Source: Mangifera indica
Lineage: Eukaryota > Streptophyta > Magnoliopsida > Sapindales > Anacardiaceae
DNA length: 64,000 nt
NCBI RefSeq assembly: GCF_011075055.1
Contig: NW_025401123.1
Location: 1 to 64,000, forward strand
Direction of reading: 5' to 3'
The position numbers were made by a program, and so were the translations under genes. How positions within the stretch are numbered: the first letter of the stretch is position 1; every line of letters starts with the position of its first letter. Shown here one piece after another: positions 1 through 13,259 of this stretch. The notes beneath the pieces are model-generated. The model made no database searches. It was given only the letters and a program-made list of their open reading frames with translations, and had not been told where the DNA came from.

Positions 1-1983
1 CAAAAAAACTCATTATTCAATAATCCTCCAATTACTTGATAGAGGCAGCAATCTCATTCAAGTAATGATCTAACACTAAACTATGTGATTTTTTCCCCAT
101 ACATACATATTTAGTTCTTTGGTCAATGATTCTCTAATGAAACTATATGAATAAAGTAGTCATCATCTTAGAATAATAACATCATCCATGCATACATACT
201 ATCATAATCCACTCTTATATGAAGCAAAATCATCAATAATGCACAATCTTTACACTTTATTAATAACATTAGGCATCATTATTTGATCATACAAGGGCAT
301 CAAAATCGCTTCTTAAATAATATAAAAAAAGCAGGTCCTACTTACCTTATATCTGTAGAAGTTGGAATGCATAAATAGACTTCATTTTCTCTAGATGTTC
401 TCTCACCATATCATTGGAAAACTATCATCGAAGCTATTACACGGAAGCTAAATGATCAATCTCAAAATCCCTCACTTTTTGTGGGTAGTTAGAGCAATTA
501 GGGATAAAAAAAAATCTCTAAACATAAAATGTGTCACATATAAACCTGAAAAGCATATAACACACAAGGGTTGTGTCTAGGGAACATGGTCATGTAAAAC
601 TAAATTAAATTCACGTGGAAACTATCTTATCCAGCTAACGTGGCAACGACACACGAGCATGACCTCTCTATACATGACCATGTATTATAGAAAACTCATA
701 GTTTGACCTTAGAATCACATTAAATCATCCACATATCAATTAAAATCATGCATAAAGACTATTTTTCCCTTGAGATGCACCTATGGGTGTTACATGCTAT
801 TAGAGTAGTTGATATATAGTAATGAAGATTAAATGGTCCATAACTCCCCTCATCCATTCAATGACATCCTTAATAATATGGTGTATAAAAGTTGAACTCT
901 TTGAGGTCCTTGGTTGAGTGATTTTGAAAATTATACTATGAAAATTAGATCACTTGGAAGACACAATATTCAAGCACATTTAAATGGTTCTTTCAACTAC
1001 AAATTCAACTACAATGAGGAGATTTAGTGGTTTTTATATTTCACATATAAATTATTTTGTTTCTATCTTGCAAATATATATTTTTTATTTAGTACATAGA
1101 TAAAGACTTTATTTATAATTCTAACATGTTTAACTTACTTTCCAAATATGGAAAGATTGTGGAGCGATTTTAAAGTAGGCGGGATAAGACAATGGTGCCA
1201 ATTATCAATTATTATTATTATTATTTTGCTTTTGGATTGTGTTAATAAAGAAAGTATGGAAGTTTTTGAAAATGTCAAGGTGAATTATATGTGTGTGTGT
1301 GGATATTAATTAAAATAGCCTTTTTTAACTTTCATATACTTTTTAGCCAACTTTTTCTTTTTACTATACCTTTCTATCCAATGCCCATATTTTATACCCA
1401 TTATACCCCTTACCACTAACCTTATCAACCCTAACCTCCTTCACAAATTTTCATTTAAAAAAATGACCGATTTCACCCATAAAATTAAGGGTACTTTCTC
1501 CAATAAGATCATCACATTCCAAGTAAGTTTCTACTCTCAGTCTATATTAAACATAAAAAATTTTATTCTTTTGTATTAATGTTCAAAGGTTCAAGCAAAT
1601 CACAATGAAATATTAGTGTTTTTGATAGAATGTGATTTTTGTTTTTCAAACTTAAATTGATTGCATGACTTTTAGATAAACATAAACTTTTGTTAGCATC
1701 ATATATGCTTCTTTGGGATTTAATGATTATTAGCATGATTATTTGAAAGATATATGTCTCCTCATAAATTTAAAATTATTCAAGAAGTATTAAACTTGGA
1801 AAGATCATAAACTTTGAGTGAATATAGTTGATTGAAATGTGTCAATTTATTTATTTTATAAGATAAAACTTAATAGAAGTAGAGTTTCAATATTGCATAT
1901 TTAATTAATAATTAATTAAAAGTTGTTTATAAGAGAAATTATATGTCATAAACATGGGAAAGGCAAGTAGATTGAATGTCACT
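1..1983. other. AT-rich intergenic DNA, no gene seen
   Basis: I see no convincing reading frame, RNA gene or repeat boundary here. The stretch is AT-rich with short homopolymer and ATT runs (around 1208-1226) and a short GT run near 1291-1302. It ends at the 9-bp target duplication of the Mutator-like element that follows. Confidence 0.5.
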
Positions 1984-2571
1984 TTGTCAAGAGGGATATT
2001 TAAAAAAAATACTACTTTTTGGGGTCGCCTATACATTTTTACCACACATTTTTTTCATTAAACAATTATATCATTCTGTTAGTTAAATGTCAAAACTACC
2101 CTTATCTTTATCTTTATAAGTACAAGCAGCAGATGTTCTTTTCAACATAAAAAAGCAAAATATATTTTCTGAGGTCTTATAGGTAATTCATTCTAATCAA
2201 AATTAGTGTTGATCTATACCCCATTATTTTGTATTTGTTTTTATAATAGTTGCAAACCAAATATTGTATACTAAAGTAGTTGATTTACGGTAAAATTTAT
2301 GTAAAATAGTTAGAGAATTTGTAAAAACAATGACATTTATAACATATTTTGTTTGTTGAATGTTGTTATATGTATGTTAAAATAGTTAGAGTATTGATTG
2401 GTAGTTCAACTAGAACATGGATGTTCAATGAAAATGGTGTTTGTATAAACACTTCCTCAAAAACTTTTTGGAAAGAAAATACTCGAAGAATAGGTAGGTG
2501 GGATCACCTACTAGATGTAAGCGATCTCGCCTGGTCCTTTTTTTCCACAAAAACTTTAAATTTATCCAAGT

Positions 2572-5500
2572 TTGCTTGACAATGCAGGTTTAGAGGTAAA
2601 AATGGAAAGGGTCAGATTTATTATTTATTTTAAAGGAAACTGGATTACTGGTGATGATAATGTAGTGAAATATGTCAATGGGAAGGGGAGACCAATCTGT
2701 ATTGACACAAATATTGATTTCAAAGGATTTGTGGGTAAAATATGTAATCATTTCAAATTTGATGGAGTTAGGCAAATGTCCACATATTTATAGTGGGTGA
2801 TACATCAGTGGGTCCTATTGAGGTCAAAGATGATGATGATCTTAAGTATGTGGTAATAGAAGCAAGAAGTTTATGAGGATTAATAAAAATTTATGTTACC
2901 TTGACTCTTATTGAAGGAAGAGATAATCAACTAATGAGGACTATAATCCTAAGGATAATGACGATGAAGATGACAAATTTCTAGAAGGCCAAACGACTAT
3001 TTCCCACCCAAGGTTTGATATTTTCTCAAATATCCTCCCTTTAGCTATGGAAACACCAAACACCCACCCATGAGCAGTTAAAATTAACGGTGGTAAGGGT
3101 AAAATCATCATTTTCTCTATAATATTAAAAAATAAACTAAAATATAATCTATTTTTGCTCCTCTAAAATCGTCATTTTCCCAGAGGTCTTAGAAGAAGAC
3201 TTCTAGAAAGACGACCGTCTTCCTAGACGAAGACGACGGCTTCGTCTTCGTCTTCCCTGACGAAGTTCTTCATCTTCTAAGGTTTCTCTGACGCCGATCG
3301 GGGCTCCAAATGGGAGGAAAGAGATCACTAAAAGGAGAGGATGCTTCGGGAGGGAGAGACTGTCGACAATGGAGCCAGAGAGGTCATCGGAGATTTTAAA
3401 ATGAAACCCTAGCGTGAAACTGCATTTTTAAAACTTAGGCTGGGGGAAAATTTTAGTTTTTAAAGTTTAAGAGGGCAAAAAGAGATAAAATTTTCAGGCA
3501 TTAGTTTCTATTAAATTTAACTAGTCATGGGTGGGTGTTTGGTGTTTCCATAGTTAAAGAGGGGATATTTGAGAAAACATCAAACCTTGGGTAGGAAATA
3601 GTCGTTTGGCCTTTCTAGAATTATATAATGATGACAACAAGGATTATGTACCAAGCGAAGACATTGTAAGAAGTCAAATCAATGAGAGAGCTAAGTCTAG
3701 CACAAGATGTCATGGCTTTATAGATATGAAAGCATATACAAGTCATATTCATAATCCATTTATGTTCCAGTGGGTTCCTAAGCTAGTAGTCGATGTTAAG
3801 AACATTGATATTAGTAATCGAGAAACACAAAGAGATAATAGTATGAGAAGTGGGCTTTTATGATTCAAAAGCTGAATTAATAGCTTTATTTGAGAGATTT
3901 GCTTTAGTGACAAACATCTAATCAAAAGTTGTTTAATCTGTTACAAAAAGTTATCAAATTAGGTGTGTACATCGTTAATGCAATTGACAAGAATCAACCA
4001 TATTTCGTCGCATAAATGATACGCACACTTGTCAAAGGGATCAAGTCTTGCCATATTATAGATAGACAGATGCTACATCACTGGGAATTATCTTTAAATT
4101 AATGTTTATGGTTAATCGTATCTACCAACCAGAGGAAATTATCTCCAACATGGCAGATAGGTATAAGATTAATATTTCATACATACAAGTGCGGCGTGCG
4201 AAGACGTACATAATAAATGCATTACAAGGACCTCTTGAAGATTTTTTTATGCTCTTACATGAATATTGTCACAATTTAGAGTAAAAGAACCTAGAAACGT
4301 CTACATATTAATGTCAATATGGAAAATAACATCCAGTTTTTATTTATAACTTTAGGTTGTTCGATAACAGGATTCCAACAATTTTGTCATCTAGCTATTT
4401 GTATTGATGTTTCACATTTAAATGGAAAATACCTTGGGTCTCTTTTCACAGTCATTGCAAAAGATGACAATAATCAAATTTATTCATTTACATCGATATT
4501 GGTCACAATAAGGGAATGGATACGTAAACCTTGTTTTTGAGGTACCTACAAATGTGCATAGGGGATATTCCAAACTTGACCATTATTTTAGATTAACATC
4601 ATTGAATAATTGCGTTAGTGGCAAATGCATTCCCGCATGCCTGTTATGGTTTTTGTAACTATCATACAAAAGGCAACATTTGTATGCAATTCAAAAACAC
4701 CAAGTATATTAAAAGATTATTTTGGAGAGCTGTAAAGGTGTATCACCTCAAAAGCTATGAATCTGCCATGACTAAGATAAACCAGGTAAGTCTTGTTGCA
4801 ACTACTTATTTGGGCAATATTGGTTATGAAAAATAAGTGCGCATCCACTTTGGAGGAAGATAGTATAATATTATGACAACCAATATTATTGAATCCTTCA
4901 ATGCTTTGACAAAAACTATGCAAGTTTTGCCTGTCACCATTTTAGTGGAGTTTTTTAGGAGTACAATGCAATATTGATTTAACAATTAGCAAAACTTAGA
5001 AGGTATAAGAACATAATTTTGTCAAATTTTGATTAGCCTTTATTACATTGGGTTTGATTATTGTTTTAATTAGATGATTGATCTCACCAGTTGACATCGT
5101 GGGTGGAGGATAAGATTATTGGACATGTGTGTAAATCTATAAATATGGTAGTCAAACTGATCAACATCTATAGACACGAAGTTTATGATGTGTGATAGCA
5201 TGTGTTCCTCGTTAATTATTTTTTACCATACGTGTAATTATGAGAAATTTCAACTTTCACAAATTTTAGGCACCCATGTCATGGTTGTTGCTTAATTTTG
5301 CAACCTATCAAATTGTTTTAGATGGGCAAACATATATTACTCCACATATTATTTATAGGCATTGTGTAAAGAAAATGTCAATCCAATTGGTAATCAATCA
5401 ACTTGGGCATCTTCTAATAGGTCACTTGTTTATCCATCATAGATGAAATGAAGCTAGTCCAGTCATCAATCAAGCCATGCAAAGAGAGCATCACAGGGAG

Positions 5501-5590
5501 AGGAAGTCCAACCACAAAACTGTAACCAATGTCATCGACTAGGCCATACTTGAATGATTTATCCAAGTCTAACTGCAATTCTTGTTATAG
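2572..5590 (+). pseudogene. Decayed MULE transposase (MuDR type), split by a MITE
   Basis: Fragments in transposase order can be read along the plus strand. Around 2600-2760 there is a MuDR-type N-terminal segment (VRFIIYFKGNW), followed by an acidic IEVKDDDDLKY-like piece. A DNA-binding segment with YIQVRRAK lies at 4102-4284. The MULE catalytic-core start, ICIDVSHLNGKYLGSLF with AKDDNNQIY, lies at 4380-4480. A CYGFCNYHTKGN segment is near 4640 and TTNIIESFN near 4876. A SWIM-like remnant is near 5230-5300, and a zinc-knuckle-like CNQCHRLGH near 5523 lacks its last cysteine. A 625-bp MITE interrupts the acidic linker at 2987. The pieces are in different frames with stops between them. In life the protein would cut and rejoin the element ends; here it is dead. 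Confidence 0.8.
2987..3611. mobile_element. MITE of Mutator type inserted in the MULE transposase
   Basis: The inverted repeats are about 100 bp (2987-3086 and 3512-3611) and begin ggccaaacgac on both strands. They are flanked by a perfect 9-bp duplication tttctagaa (2978-2986 and 3612-3620). There is no coding capacity. The interior (about 3185-3275) is a GAAGAC/GTCTTC-rich near-palindrome. Removing the MITE plus one duplication copy rejoins the transposase acidic segment in one frame (...DDEDD-KFLE-LYNDDN...), which confirms both boundaries and shows that it arrived after the host MULE. Confidence 0.92.
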
Positions 5591-6211
5591 GGTCATCCCG
5601 TGCATCAAGTAACGATAAAGGATGAGGTTTTTGTACCCATAGGGTAACCAATCTGACGGTTTAGACTATTATGGTCAATTTTCTTTTGACATGGTTGATT
5701 TCCTTTAATTTTTTTTAACATTGTTTTGAATTTCAAACAATTGTATTAATGTCATTATGGTTTATTTTTAATTTATGTCAATCAAGTTTATTCATTTTCT
5801 TGCTTTATTTTTTGGGTAGTTACTGGCATGGAAGCATTATTTATGTGGAGGAAAAAGCTACTATCTTCTACGTGACAAAACAACTTAATCTACAATTTAT
5901 TTTGGTAGTTGTGTTAGTGTTATGTTATAATGTTTTATATTTCATGATAGTTTTCGTTAGTTTGTTGGTCATGCTTTATTTTGCCATTAATGAAATTTAG
6001 TAAATGAAGTAAAATAGCATAACATTGACGTATGTTAAAAAAAGGAAATGAAACTGATGTATGATGAAAACACCTTTAAAATGTTAAAACAATGAAATGA
6101 AACTAACATGTGACCAAAACAAGTGAATGAAGTCCATCAAGTTTGCATGCAAAGCTATAACTAAAGGAATTCCTTCAAGTCTGCATAAACAACTAAAAGT
6201 TTAAATTAATT

Positions 6212-9200
6212 AACCCTGAAAAACAAACACCAATATTTGGAAGCAAAAGAGATATTTTTTCTCACTGAATGTCCTCTCGTGGTATATTGACATCGTTATA
6301 CACCTCTTTAGTAGTTTCAAGTGTGCAGACGTGAAGTTGAAATCTCGATTATATGTGAGGTACTCTATAAACATAAGTATAAAAATGTCATAGTCTCTAG
6401 ATCCTAGGTTTTATTTTTGCACATCTTTCACATACCTAAATTTAATGTTTATGATGGCAGGATATCCAATCTTATCTGATAATAAGTGTTAGTTAAGATG
6501 ATGTGGGTCCAACACTTATATGGTCCCATCAGCCTTTTGAAAGTTGTTTTACTTATGGTATATGTTATAGAGTCATATACATACAAAGATCACGAGATCA
6601 AATCAAATACACCACAAACCCAATGTTGGTTCTTAAAGTTGATTGGAATGAATACCTGAGACGTAATATAGTAATATAATGAAATTAAAATAAATAAGTG
6701 ATTGTAGCAAAAAAATAAGCATAACCAATACAATAAATTTGTAATAAAAAATAAGCATAACCAATATGGTATACCACCTTATCCACTTTACTCCATAGTT
6801 GAAAAAATTCATTCAACAAAGTAGGGGAGATGTCATAGATTTGATTAATGAAAAACAATCGCCACTCTATAGTCGATCCCATTCAGTCAAACTCTTTCAT
6901 GTATATTAGTAAATTTGCCACAAATTGGGCAAACAACATTGTCTAATTATTGTTTAGATATGTTTTACAAATAACCCCAAAAAAAGCTTTAATATGTTAT
7001 GTTATAGTAGAAATAGTTAGTTAAACAATAGAAGAAAGAATCAAATAAATAAATAAAAACTCTATTTATTATGTCTTCAAGCCAATGCCCCTTCATTATC
7101 AATGGAGTCAACTATTCACCTTTGGAGATAAAGTTAGTAACACCATTAGCGCTCATGTACATGACACATCTTCTAATGTCATAAGATACCAGTTATTGAA
7201 TGTTTTATATGTTTGGACTAATGTCTGGTTCGAAGGATGAGGCTTTTCAATGGGCATATTCTTTCGTGTCTTAGTAGGTCTGTGAAAGGACTAATCAATT
7301 GTTTTCCTTTTCTAAGAACACAACCAAATGTTGACTACTCTAGGGGTGCCAGAACTTTGCCTACATTTTTTTGTAGGGGTTCATCATCATGTGGCACAAC
7401 AAGTTCCTAGGTGATAATGTTCTGCTAAAACAATAGCTCTAGTAAGACTTCCACCTCTTCATTCACATCAACCTAAATAAATTAACACATATGTGTCATT
7501 GCATATTAACACATACAGAAAAGATCACATCTTATCAAAAATGACTATCATAAACCTATACTGATGGCGACCTCTAAGTATGTGACTTCTCAAATGCTTT
7601 TAGGCGGTATAACATAGATGATTGAAAATCTTGCATCTCACCATGCAATTGTTGCATCTCCCCTTACATTATCTTGACATGTTAGTCAAGTTGTTATAAC
7701 ATCTAAAGGCTAATTAGAGAGGCCTATTAGGACAAGAGCTGTTGAAGACGGTCCTCTGATACACCACTATATGTAGTACCATGAAATGAGTCTTTAGCAG
7801 GAGACAACCTATGAGACTCTCAAAGGTGTGAAGCTCGAAAGGTTGAATGTATGGTAAAGACATTCGTATGTGTAAGGAGGTATTAGGAATATTAAGTGAA
7901 GATCCTCATGATGTAGGCCCTTCCAAGGGGAAGACCCAAATGCAGGGAGGGAGGAGGGGATGGCATAAACATATATGGGCTCTAAACATAACAAGTAGAG
8001 GAATGATAAGAAGCATAATATCTTGAATCAATAAGCAAATTGTCAATTAATTCTATTGACTCCTCATCAAATGACGTAGCAGGTGTTTCTTTTCCTATGA
8101 ACTCTAATGCCATAATATACCACTTTATCTCCCAATCAAACAGTATTGGGCACAATACAGTTGCAATAAGATCCTAAAACAAACAAAATGAAACTTTGTT
8201 GTAAGTTAATAAAACATATCATTTAATGAATTGATGTACTATAACAAATGGAAAGTTCCACTTACCAAAGGTGTGCCCATAATTACTTCAACTTCAGCCT
8301 ATATTAAAAGAAAAAGGGTCCTCCAATTAAGCATATAGGGGAAACGGTCATTTGTGATGAGTAGTAAATGTGGTGATAGGTTGCTCACAGTTTCATAAAT
8401 CCAAAACTGCATAAAAAATGACAATAAGTTGGCAGAACTAACAATAACATGCAATCTGATTTTTTGCTTGACTGATAATGAGCTACTTTTTTGGAATGCA
8501 ATGGGAGAACTCATAACCAGGTAATTGACCATAGCGAGTGGCCTCGTATATGCATCATACTTCTGTAGGCAGTACTTATATCTTCCATGTACACTTCTCC
8601 ACATAGAGTTTACTGTCTTATTCCATGACAAAACACCAATGAATATCGACTAAATGCATTTAGATCGTCAGCTAAATGAAACATTTGATTAGATACCACG
8701 TTTCTATTATTTGCCTCCAAAAGGAAGGAATACACTGAATACAAAACTACAAACTTTACAACATCCTCATCATTGTCACCTCAAAATTAGTTATCAACCG
8801 TCCCCTTGATATCTTGATTCCTAATAATTTGCTAAGCCCTGGGAAGTATTGTAGCATCAATTTAGGGGTTCCTAAATAGTTTATATAATGAGACACATCT
8901 GTGTCATCTCTAAACAAAAGACCAGTGATAAGTGAAAACTCTACCAAGTTGAAACGTACTTCCACACTGTTTATTCGGAATCATAGTTCTCTATTATGTT
9001 ACCCCTAATTAATTAGACAAAAAAAACACCACATGCATAAGAACAACACTAAAGTGAGTCTTCTTTAAACCCAAGAATTGACCAAAACAGGTCATCCAAA
9101 ATATCGTTCATTGCGTCAATGTCAATTTTTGGTTTATGATGCTAACAACATCTATTTTCATTCGGACAATCATTTGTACGTTAAATTTATTCACATCATG

Positions 9201-9677
9201 AAACCTATATGTTCCTCTTGGATATTGATTCGGTGTTCCTGCAAATTGAAAAATGAAAAAAAAAATGATTTTGGTACATACAGTAAACAATAACATAACA
9301 TATCGCCTACTGCTTAGTAAGCATTATCACCTGGTAGGGGTAGGAGATATACATATCACCTATTTGTCCTTCAAAGATTCTTTTAGTTTCAAATCGGCTA
9401 AATCAAACAATTCAAATCACATACCCAAACTACATCAACACAACAAAATCACCTTTTTAAAACCTAAATCTATTCATACACCAATATCTATTCATATATC
9501 AACAAAATGTAACAAATCTAAGTAAAAATCACTCACCCAAAAAACTCGATGTGGCATTCTTCCCAAATTAGTTAGATTCAGACGACAACATTGGCAATGT
9601 TGGTGGATGAAATGTTCAATCTCATCGACATCAATGGATGGAACATTCATTGTTAGCATTGGCTGCTTCTTCTTCAC
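6212..9677 (-). pseudogene. Decayed Ulp1/C48 cysteine-protease-like gene carried by the MULE
   Basis: Read on the minus strand from 9677, the 8756-8965 segment (FNLVEFSLITGLLF) matches the DUF1985-type start of plant Ulp1-like MULE genes. The 8299-8631 segment ends with a QFWIYETVSNLSP motif of the same family. The catalytic domain follows: VFIPINFKNQHW with the catalytic His-Trp at 6621-6626, then YVYDS with the catalytic Asp at 6569-6577, then EYLTYN and a C-terminal helix. Where the family has D-C-G-[IV]-F the sequence reads D-Y-D-I-F, with the Tyr codon at 6390-6392, so the nucleophile is missing. Stops and probable introns break the frame. The family processes SUMO-like substrates; this copy cannot be active. 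It converges on the transposase gene. Confidence 0.75.
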
Positions 9678-10042
9678 ATTCGGCGATCATCGGTGGTGGT
9701 GGTGGCTTCTTTCTGCGTTGGCAGTAAAGGCTTGGAAAGGGAGTAAAAGAATTTTTTTTTTTGAAAGATATAAGCCTTAGAGTTTTATATTGAAAACTCA
9801 TGTCAACTACCTTTTTTGCTTTGTAGGGATTCTTTTGCTTTGCATGTTTGTAGAAGAGAATTGCCTAAAGACTTTTTTTCATGTGCGAACAGTTCAATCA
9901 TACGGTAATCAAACTTTAGTCATAACAGGGGTATTTTAGGAACTGTTCAATTTTCGTGGTATATTTGCTATGTGTATAAAAAGTCTGGTAAAAATGTATA
10001 GGGGGGAAAAATATGGTAATTTTTTAATATCCCTTGTCAAAA

Positions 10043-10455
10043 TATGGTTTTCAATAAGCATACCCCAATTAAAGTATTATATTTGAATGTTGAGAAATTA
10101 ACTTATTTGAGTACATTTGATAAGAGTAAATTGATTGTTCCTGTAGAATTTTAAGCATATTATTTTTCTGAAACTACTCTAATTAAACTTGAATGCCAAC
10201 TTAATAACATTTTGGTTGAGATGTGCCTCAATGAAAACTTTGGGCACTAGAAATTGGAGATCTTGCTAAAAGGATGGTTGCTACAAAAAAATAAATTGTC
10301 TTTCCCTTGGTGTATTTCCTAGTCAATTTATCAGTGATATGGTCATTTGCTATAATAATAGTCGAAAAAGTTTTCTTTCTTAGCAAAGAATAATATTAAA
10401 TGACTGTTTAGTAACTTATATTGAAAGAGATATATTTGCAAGTATTCACTGATAG
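10043..10455. other. Intergenic spacer, no gene seen
   Basis: This is AT-rich sequence between the MULE target duplication and the LTR of the copia remnant. No reading frame or repeat structure was recognised. Confidence 0.5.
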
Positions 10456-10648
10456 TGTTTAAAAGAAAAAAAATACTGCATATTGATTTTCATTACAAGT
10501 ACATAAATTTCTACAAATACATGGCTAAACTTTAGGCTAAAGTTAATGAACTGAATTAGAATCCTAATATTGTACGAGGAAGAAAATCTTAGTTAATATA
10601 GGAAATAAAGTACAAGAATAATATATATAGATCATGTATATTCTAAGA
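10456..10648 (-). repeat. Probable 3' LTR of the copia remnant
   Basis: This lies directly after the polypurine tract gagggagt (minus strand). It starts tcttag in place of the usual tgttag and ends with aaca. There is no second LTR in the window to confirm its length. Confidence 0.5.
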
Positions 10649-11150
10649 CTCCCTCTCAAGCTAGCACATGCAATTTACATATGCCAACCTTCTGAAGTTG
10701 AAGAAGAAATTAGTCTTTACTAAGAGGTTTAGCAAGGAGATCAGCTAACTGGTCAGTAGTAGTGATTGACAAAGGACAAAGAATACCAGCTTGGAGTTTT
10801 TCTCAAACAACAAGACAATCAATTTCAAGGTGCTTTTTCTATTCATAAAAAATATGATTAACAACAATATGACGACCAACCTGATTATCACAATATAAAG
10901 GTATAGGTTATGTTAAAACAATCCCCAAATCTTGTAACAAATTGTGCAGCCAAACAATTTCACAAGTGGCAAATGTCATAGCTTTATTTTCAGCCTCAGC
11001 AAATGAGTATGCTTCTTGCTTTTCTAAGAAATAGGACTAATCCCAAGAAATATACAATAGCTTGAAAGTGGACCATTGTGTCATAGGATAACTTGCCCAA
11101 TCATAGTCATAAAAAGCAAGGAATAAAAGAGAACTAGATGAATATTAAAA
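10456..11150 (-). mobile_element. 3' end of a short-LTR Ty1/copia element
   Basis: The minus strand of about 10700-11130 reads as the C-terminal RNase H region of a copia polyprotein: a YDYDWASYP-like start near 11115, a segment matching the usual GRHIVVNH/FYE block, and SITTTDQLADLLAKPL near 10705-10755. After it come the usual copia tail (GICKLHVLA-like) and a gagggagt polypurine tract. The next stretch, 10648 down to 10456, starts (c)ttagaatat and ends ttaaaca and fits a 3' LTR of about 190 bp, a size common in the Ale/Retrofit lineage. The rest of the element is absent. Stops interrupt the coding part. Confidence 0.75.
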
Positions 11151-13255
11151 AAAAAAAAAAACCTTGTCCATGAGTTTTCTTAAGGTATTAAAGAAGACGA
11201 TAAGCAACATCTAAATGTAGTGTTGCGTTTATCTCGCAAGTGCACGAGTTGTGAAGTAATATAATAGATATTAATCCCACAAGGACTAGGAGTTAAGTAC
11301 TAGTTCGTTTTGTAATTTATATTAGCTAGGGTAATTGAATTTAATGTTGAATGAAATGTTAAATTAAACCTAATTAATTAAATCTAATTCTAAGAATTAA
11401 ATAATCTATCTAATGAAAATTTTCTATCTCTTCAATAGATCTAGGGGTTAAGATTTCACTATCAATCTCACATAATTAGTAGTGCTTGCAATTTTAAATA
11501 ATTAATGATTTTGATATGCTTTGATGCTCGATTATTCTATTTTATTTAATTCCTCTTTCAATGTAGATTAAACGTATAAATATTAAAAGAATACCTACTT
11601 TTGTAGTACTTAGTTAATATAGACCCATTAAGTTTTGTGATAATCAATAACTCTACAAGAATTATAATCTACCTCTAGTTTTAGATTTCTAGGTTTAACG
11701 ATTGAATTAACTAATTGTATACCTATCTTTTGATAACCTACATCAACCTATAAATATGTGTGATATTTGAGCTCATAAATGTTTAAAAAGTATAAGGATA
11801 AAAATAATTCTATCAATACTGCATTGCCTTTTCCATTTTGGCTAAATAACACCACTCACGGTCATGCAATCTCCTTGCATAGTTGTACAAGTCAATTAAT
11901 GGGGAAAATCACATCCCACGATCATTAGAAATGTGTTTATCCAAAATTCAAACACCATGTATGGTTGTATATTTATGCACGACATACATCGCAACTAGTT
12001 GACACTATTTATCATATATCGGGTTTATAGTTGTACACCACCTTCATGCACAACTATACATCCTTCAAAACTCAAAACCTTCATGTGCCATGCATAAAAT
12101 AACCACGATGCCCTTCCTAACCTATATATAGACGTACACTCTTGTTGTGTACGATTGTACACACCTTTAAAATTAAATATTTAATATAATTCAATTTATA
12201 AATTAAAAAATAACCACAGTACCCTTGAATGTACTTGTGAGTGTGATATTTAACATTTAAAATCAAGGTTTTAAGTAATAATTGACAACTATTACATTGA
12301 AAATGTTGTTTTCATCCTCACAAGTATGAATGTTTTTAGTCTTCTAATTTTCCATCTAAGGGAGATTTAATCTTCCCGTTACTCCACTAAACTACCAAGA
12401 TTATCTAGAATCTTTTATACCAGAGTCAATGTTAGCGATTTAACAATACAAGGAAACTAAAAATTTGTTATAATGATGATATAAACACAAATATCTAGAA
12501 TGCTAATGGGAAACCCATTAGATTGTAAGATTTCATCAAAGGAAGCTTTCACTTCTTCATTGAACGTGCCGCAAACTTCTTAAACAGTGTAAAAATCACT
12601 TTTTCACCGATTTCATTGTCAGATTCCAAATCCCTGTAACTATGGTTATTTGTTAAACAAGGTAAAATAATCCACAGATTGTAATATTTGTGTCTTAATT
12701 ACCTTTCGCAAGTATACACCTAATAATTTGGAGTGTAAATAATATAATATGGTAACATTAGCTAATATAATAAAACTATATGTATTTAATTTTGAATACT
12801 AAATTAATTACCAATATGATTTGTCATTATGTGATTTGGTGATTTTAAATTAAAGATAAAGTAATATCTGATTATATGATAACACATCATAATACTAAAT
12901 ATACATAGCATTGCTTTAACTAATATAAGTTCATAGTACATCAAAAACCAATAAAAGCTCACAGTATGTCACTAATCTCTTATTCAAAAAATATGTGTCA
13001 TGTATTTCTTGTTGCGTTGTGGAGGGAACATAAGTAGAAATATTTGTGCAGTCATTAAATGTCAATTTAGTATACTACCAGGGTGAACTCGAATTGACTA
13101 AAGCACATGTCTACTCCACTGAGCCGAAATGAAGTTGTCATTAAGGTTTTACCTAGTAATTTAACATAGTAGTACTAAATATATCATCATTGAATCTAGA
13201 GGCGTTTAACTCTAAGGATGCCTCAAAACATCTCACCAAATAACGTCTAATGTTT
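11151..13255. other. AT-rich intergenic DNA, probably old repeats
   Basis: There is no credible gene. The stretch from about 11221 (gcgtttatctcgcaagtgcacg) looks like a dispersed plant repeat or retrotransposon leader, but I cannot define its ends. The region 11830-12180 is rich in tgtac/gtaca words and hints at a decayed repeat. Confidence 0.35.
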
Positions 13256-13259
13256 GTGA

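Larger units (their letters stand above)
1993..10033. mobile_element. Mutator-like element (MULE) with TIRs and 9-bp target duplication
   Basis: The two ends are inverted repeats of about 50 bp. The left end starts gggatattt and reaches ctatacatttttacc near 2042. The reverse complement of the right end (9987-10033) starts gggatatt and contains the same ctatacatttttacc. The element is flanked by ttgtcaaga (1984-1992) and ttgtcaaaa (10034-10042), a 9-bp duplication with one mismatch, and 9 bp is the length typical of the Mutator superfamily. Inside are a plus-strand transposase remnant and, convergent to it, a minus-strand Ulp1-like remnant. Both are full of stops and frameshifts, so this copy cannot move by itself. 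The cargo resembles Ulp1-bearing plant MULEs such as the Kaonashi type; that assignment is from family knowledge. Confidence 0.9.

Noticed and set aside
7809..7994. Minus-strand ORF between the Ulp1-like blocks
   Set aside because: It may be part of the linker of the Ulp1-like gene but shows no motif; not listed as its own gene.
12100..12180. Possible tRNA or small RNA near the tgtacgattgtacac palindrome
   Set aside because: No cloverleaf or anticodon arm could be built; the palindrome is part of a decayed gtaca-rich repeat.
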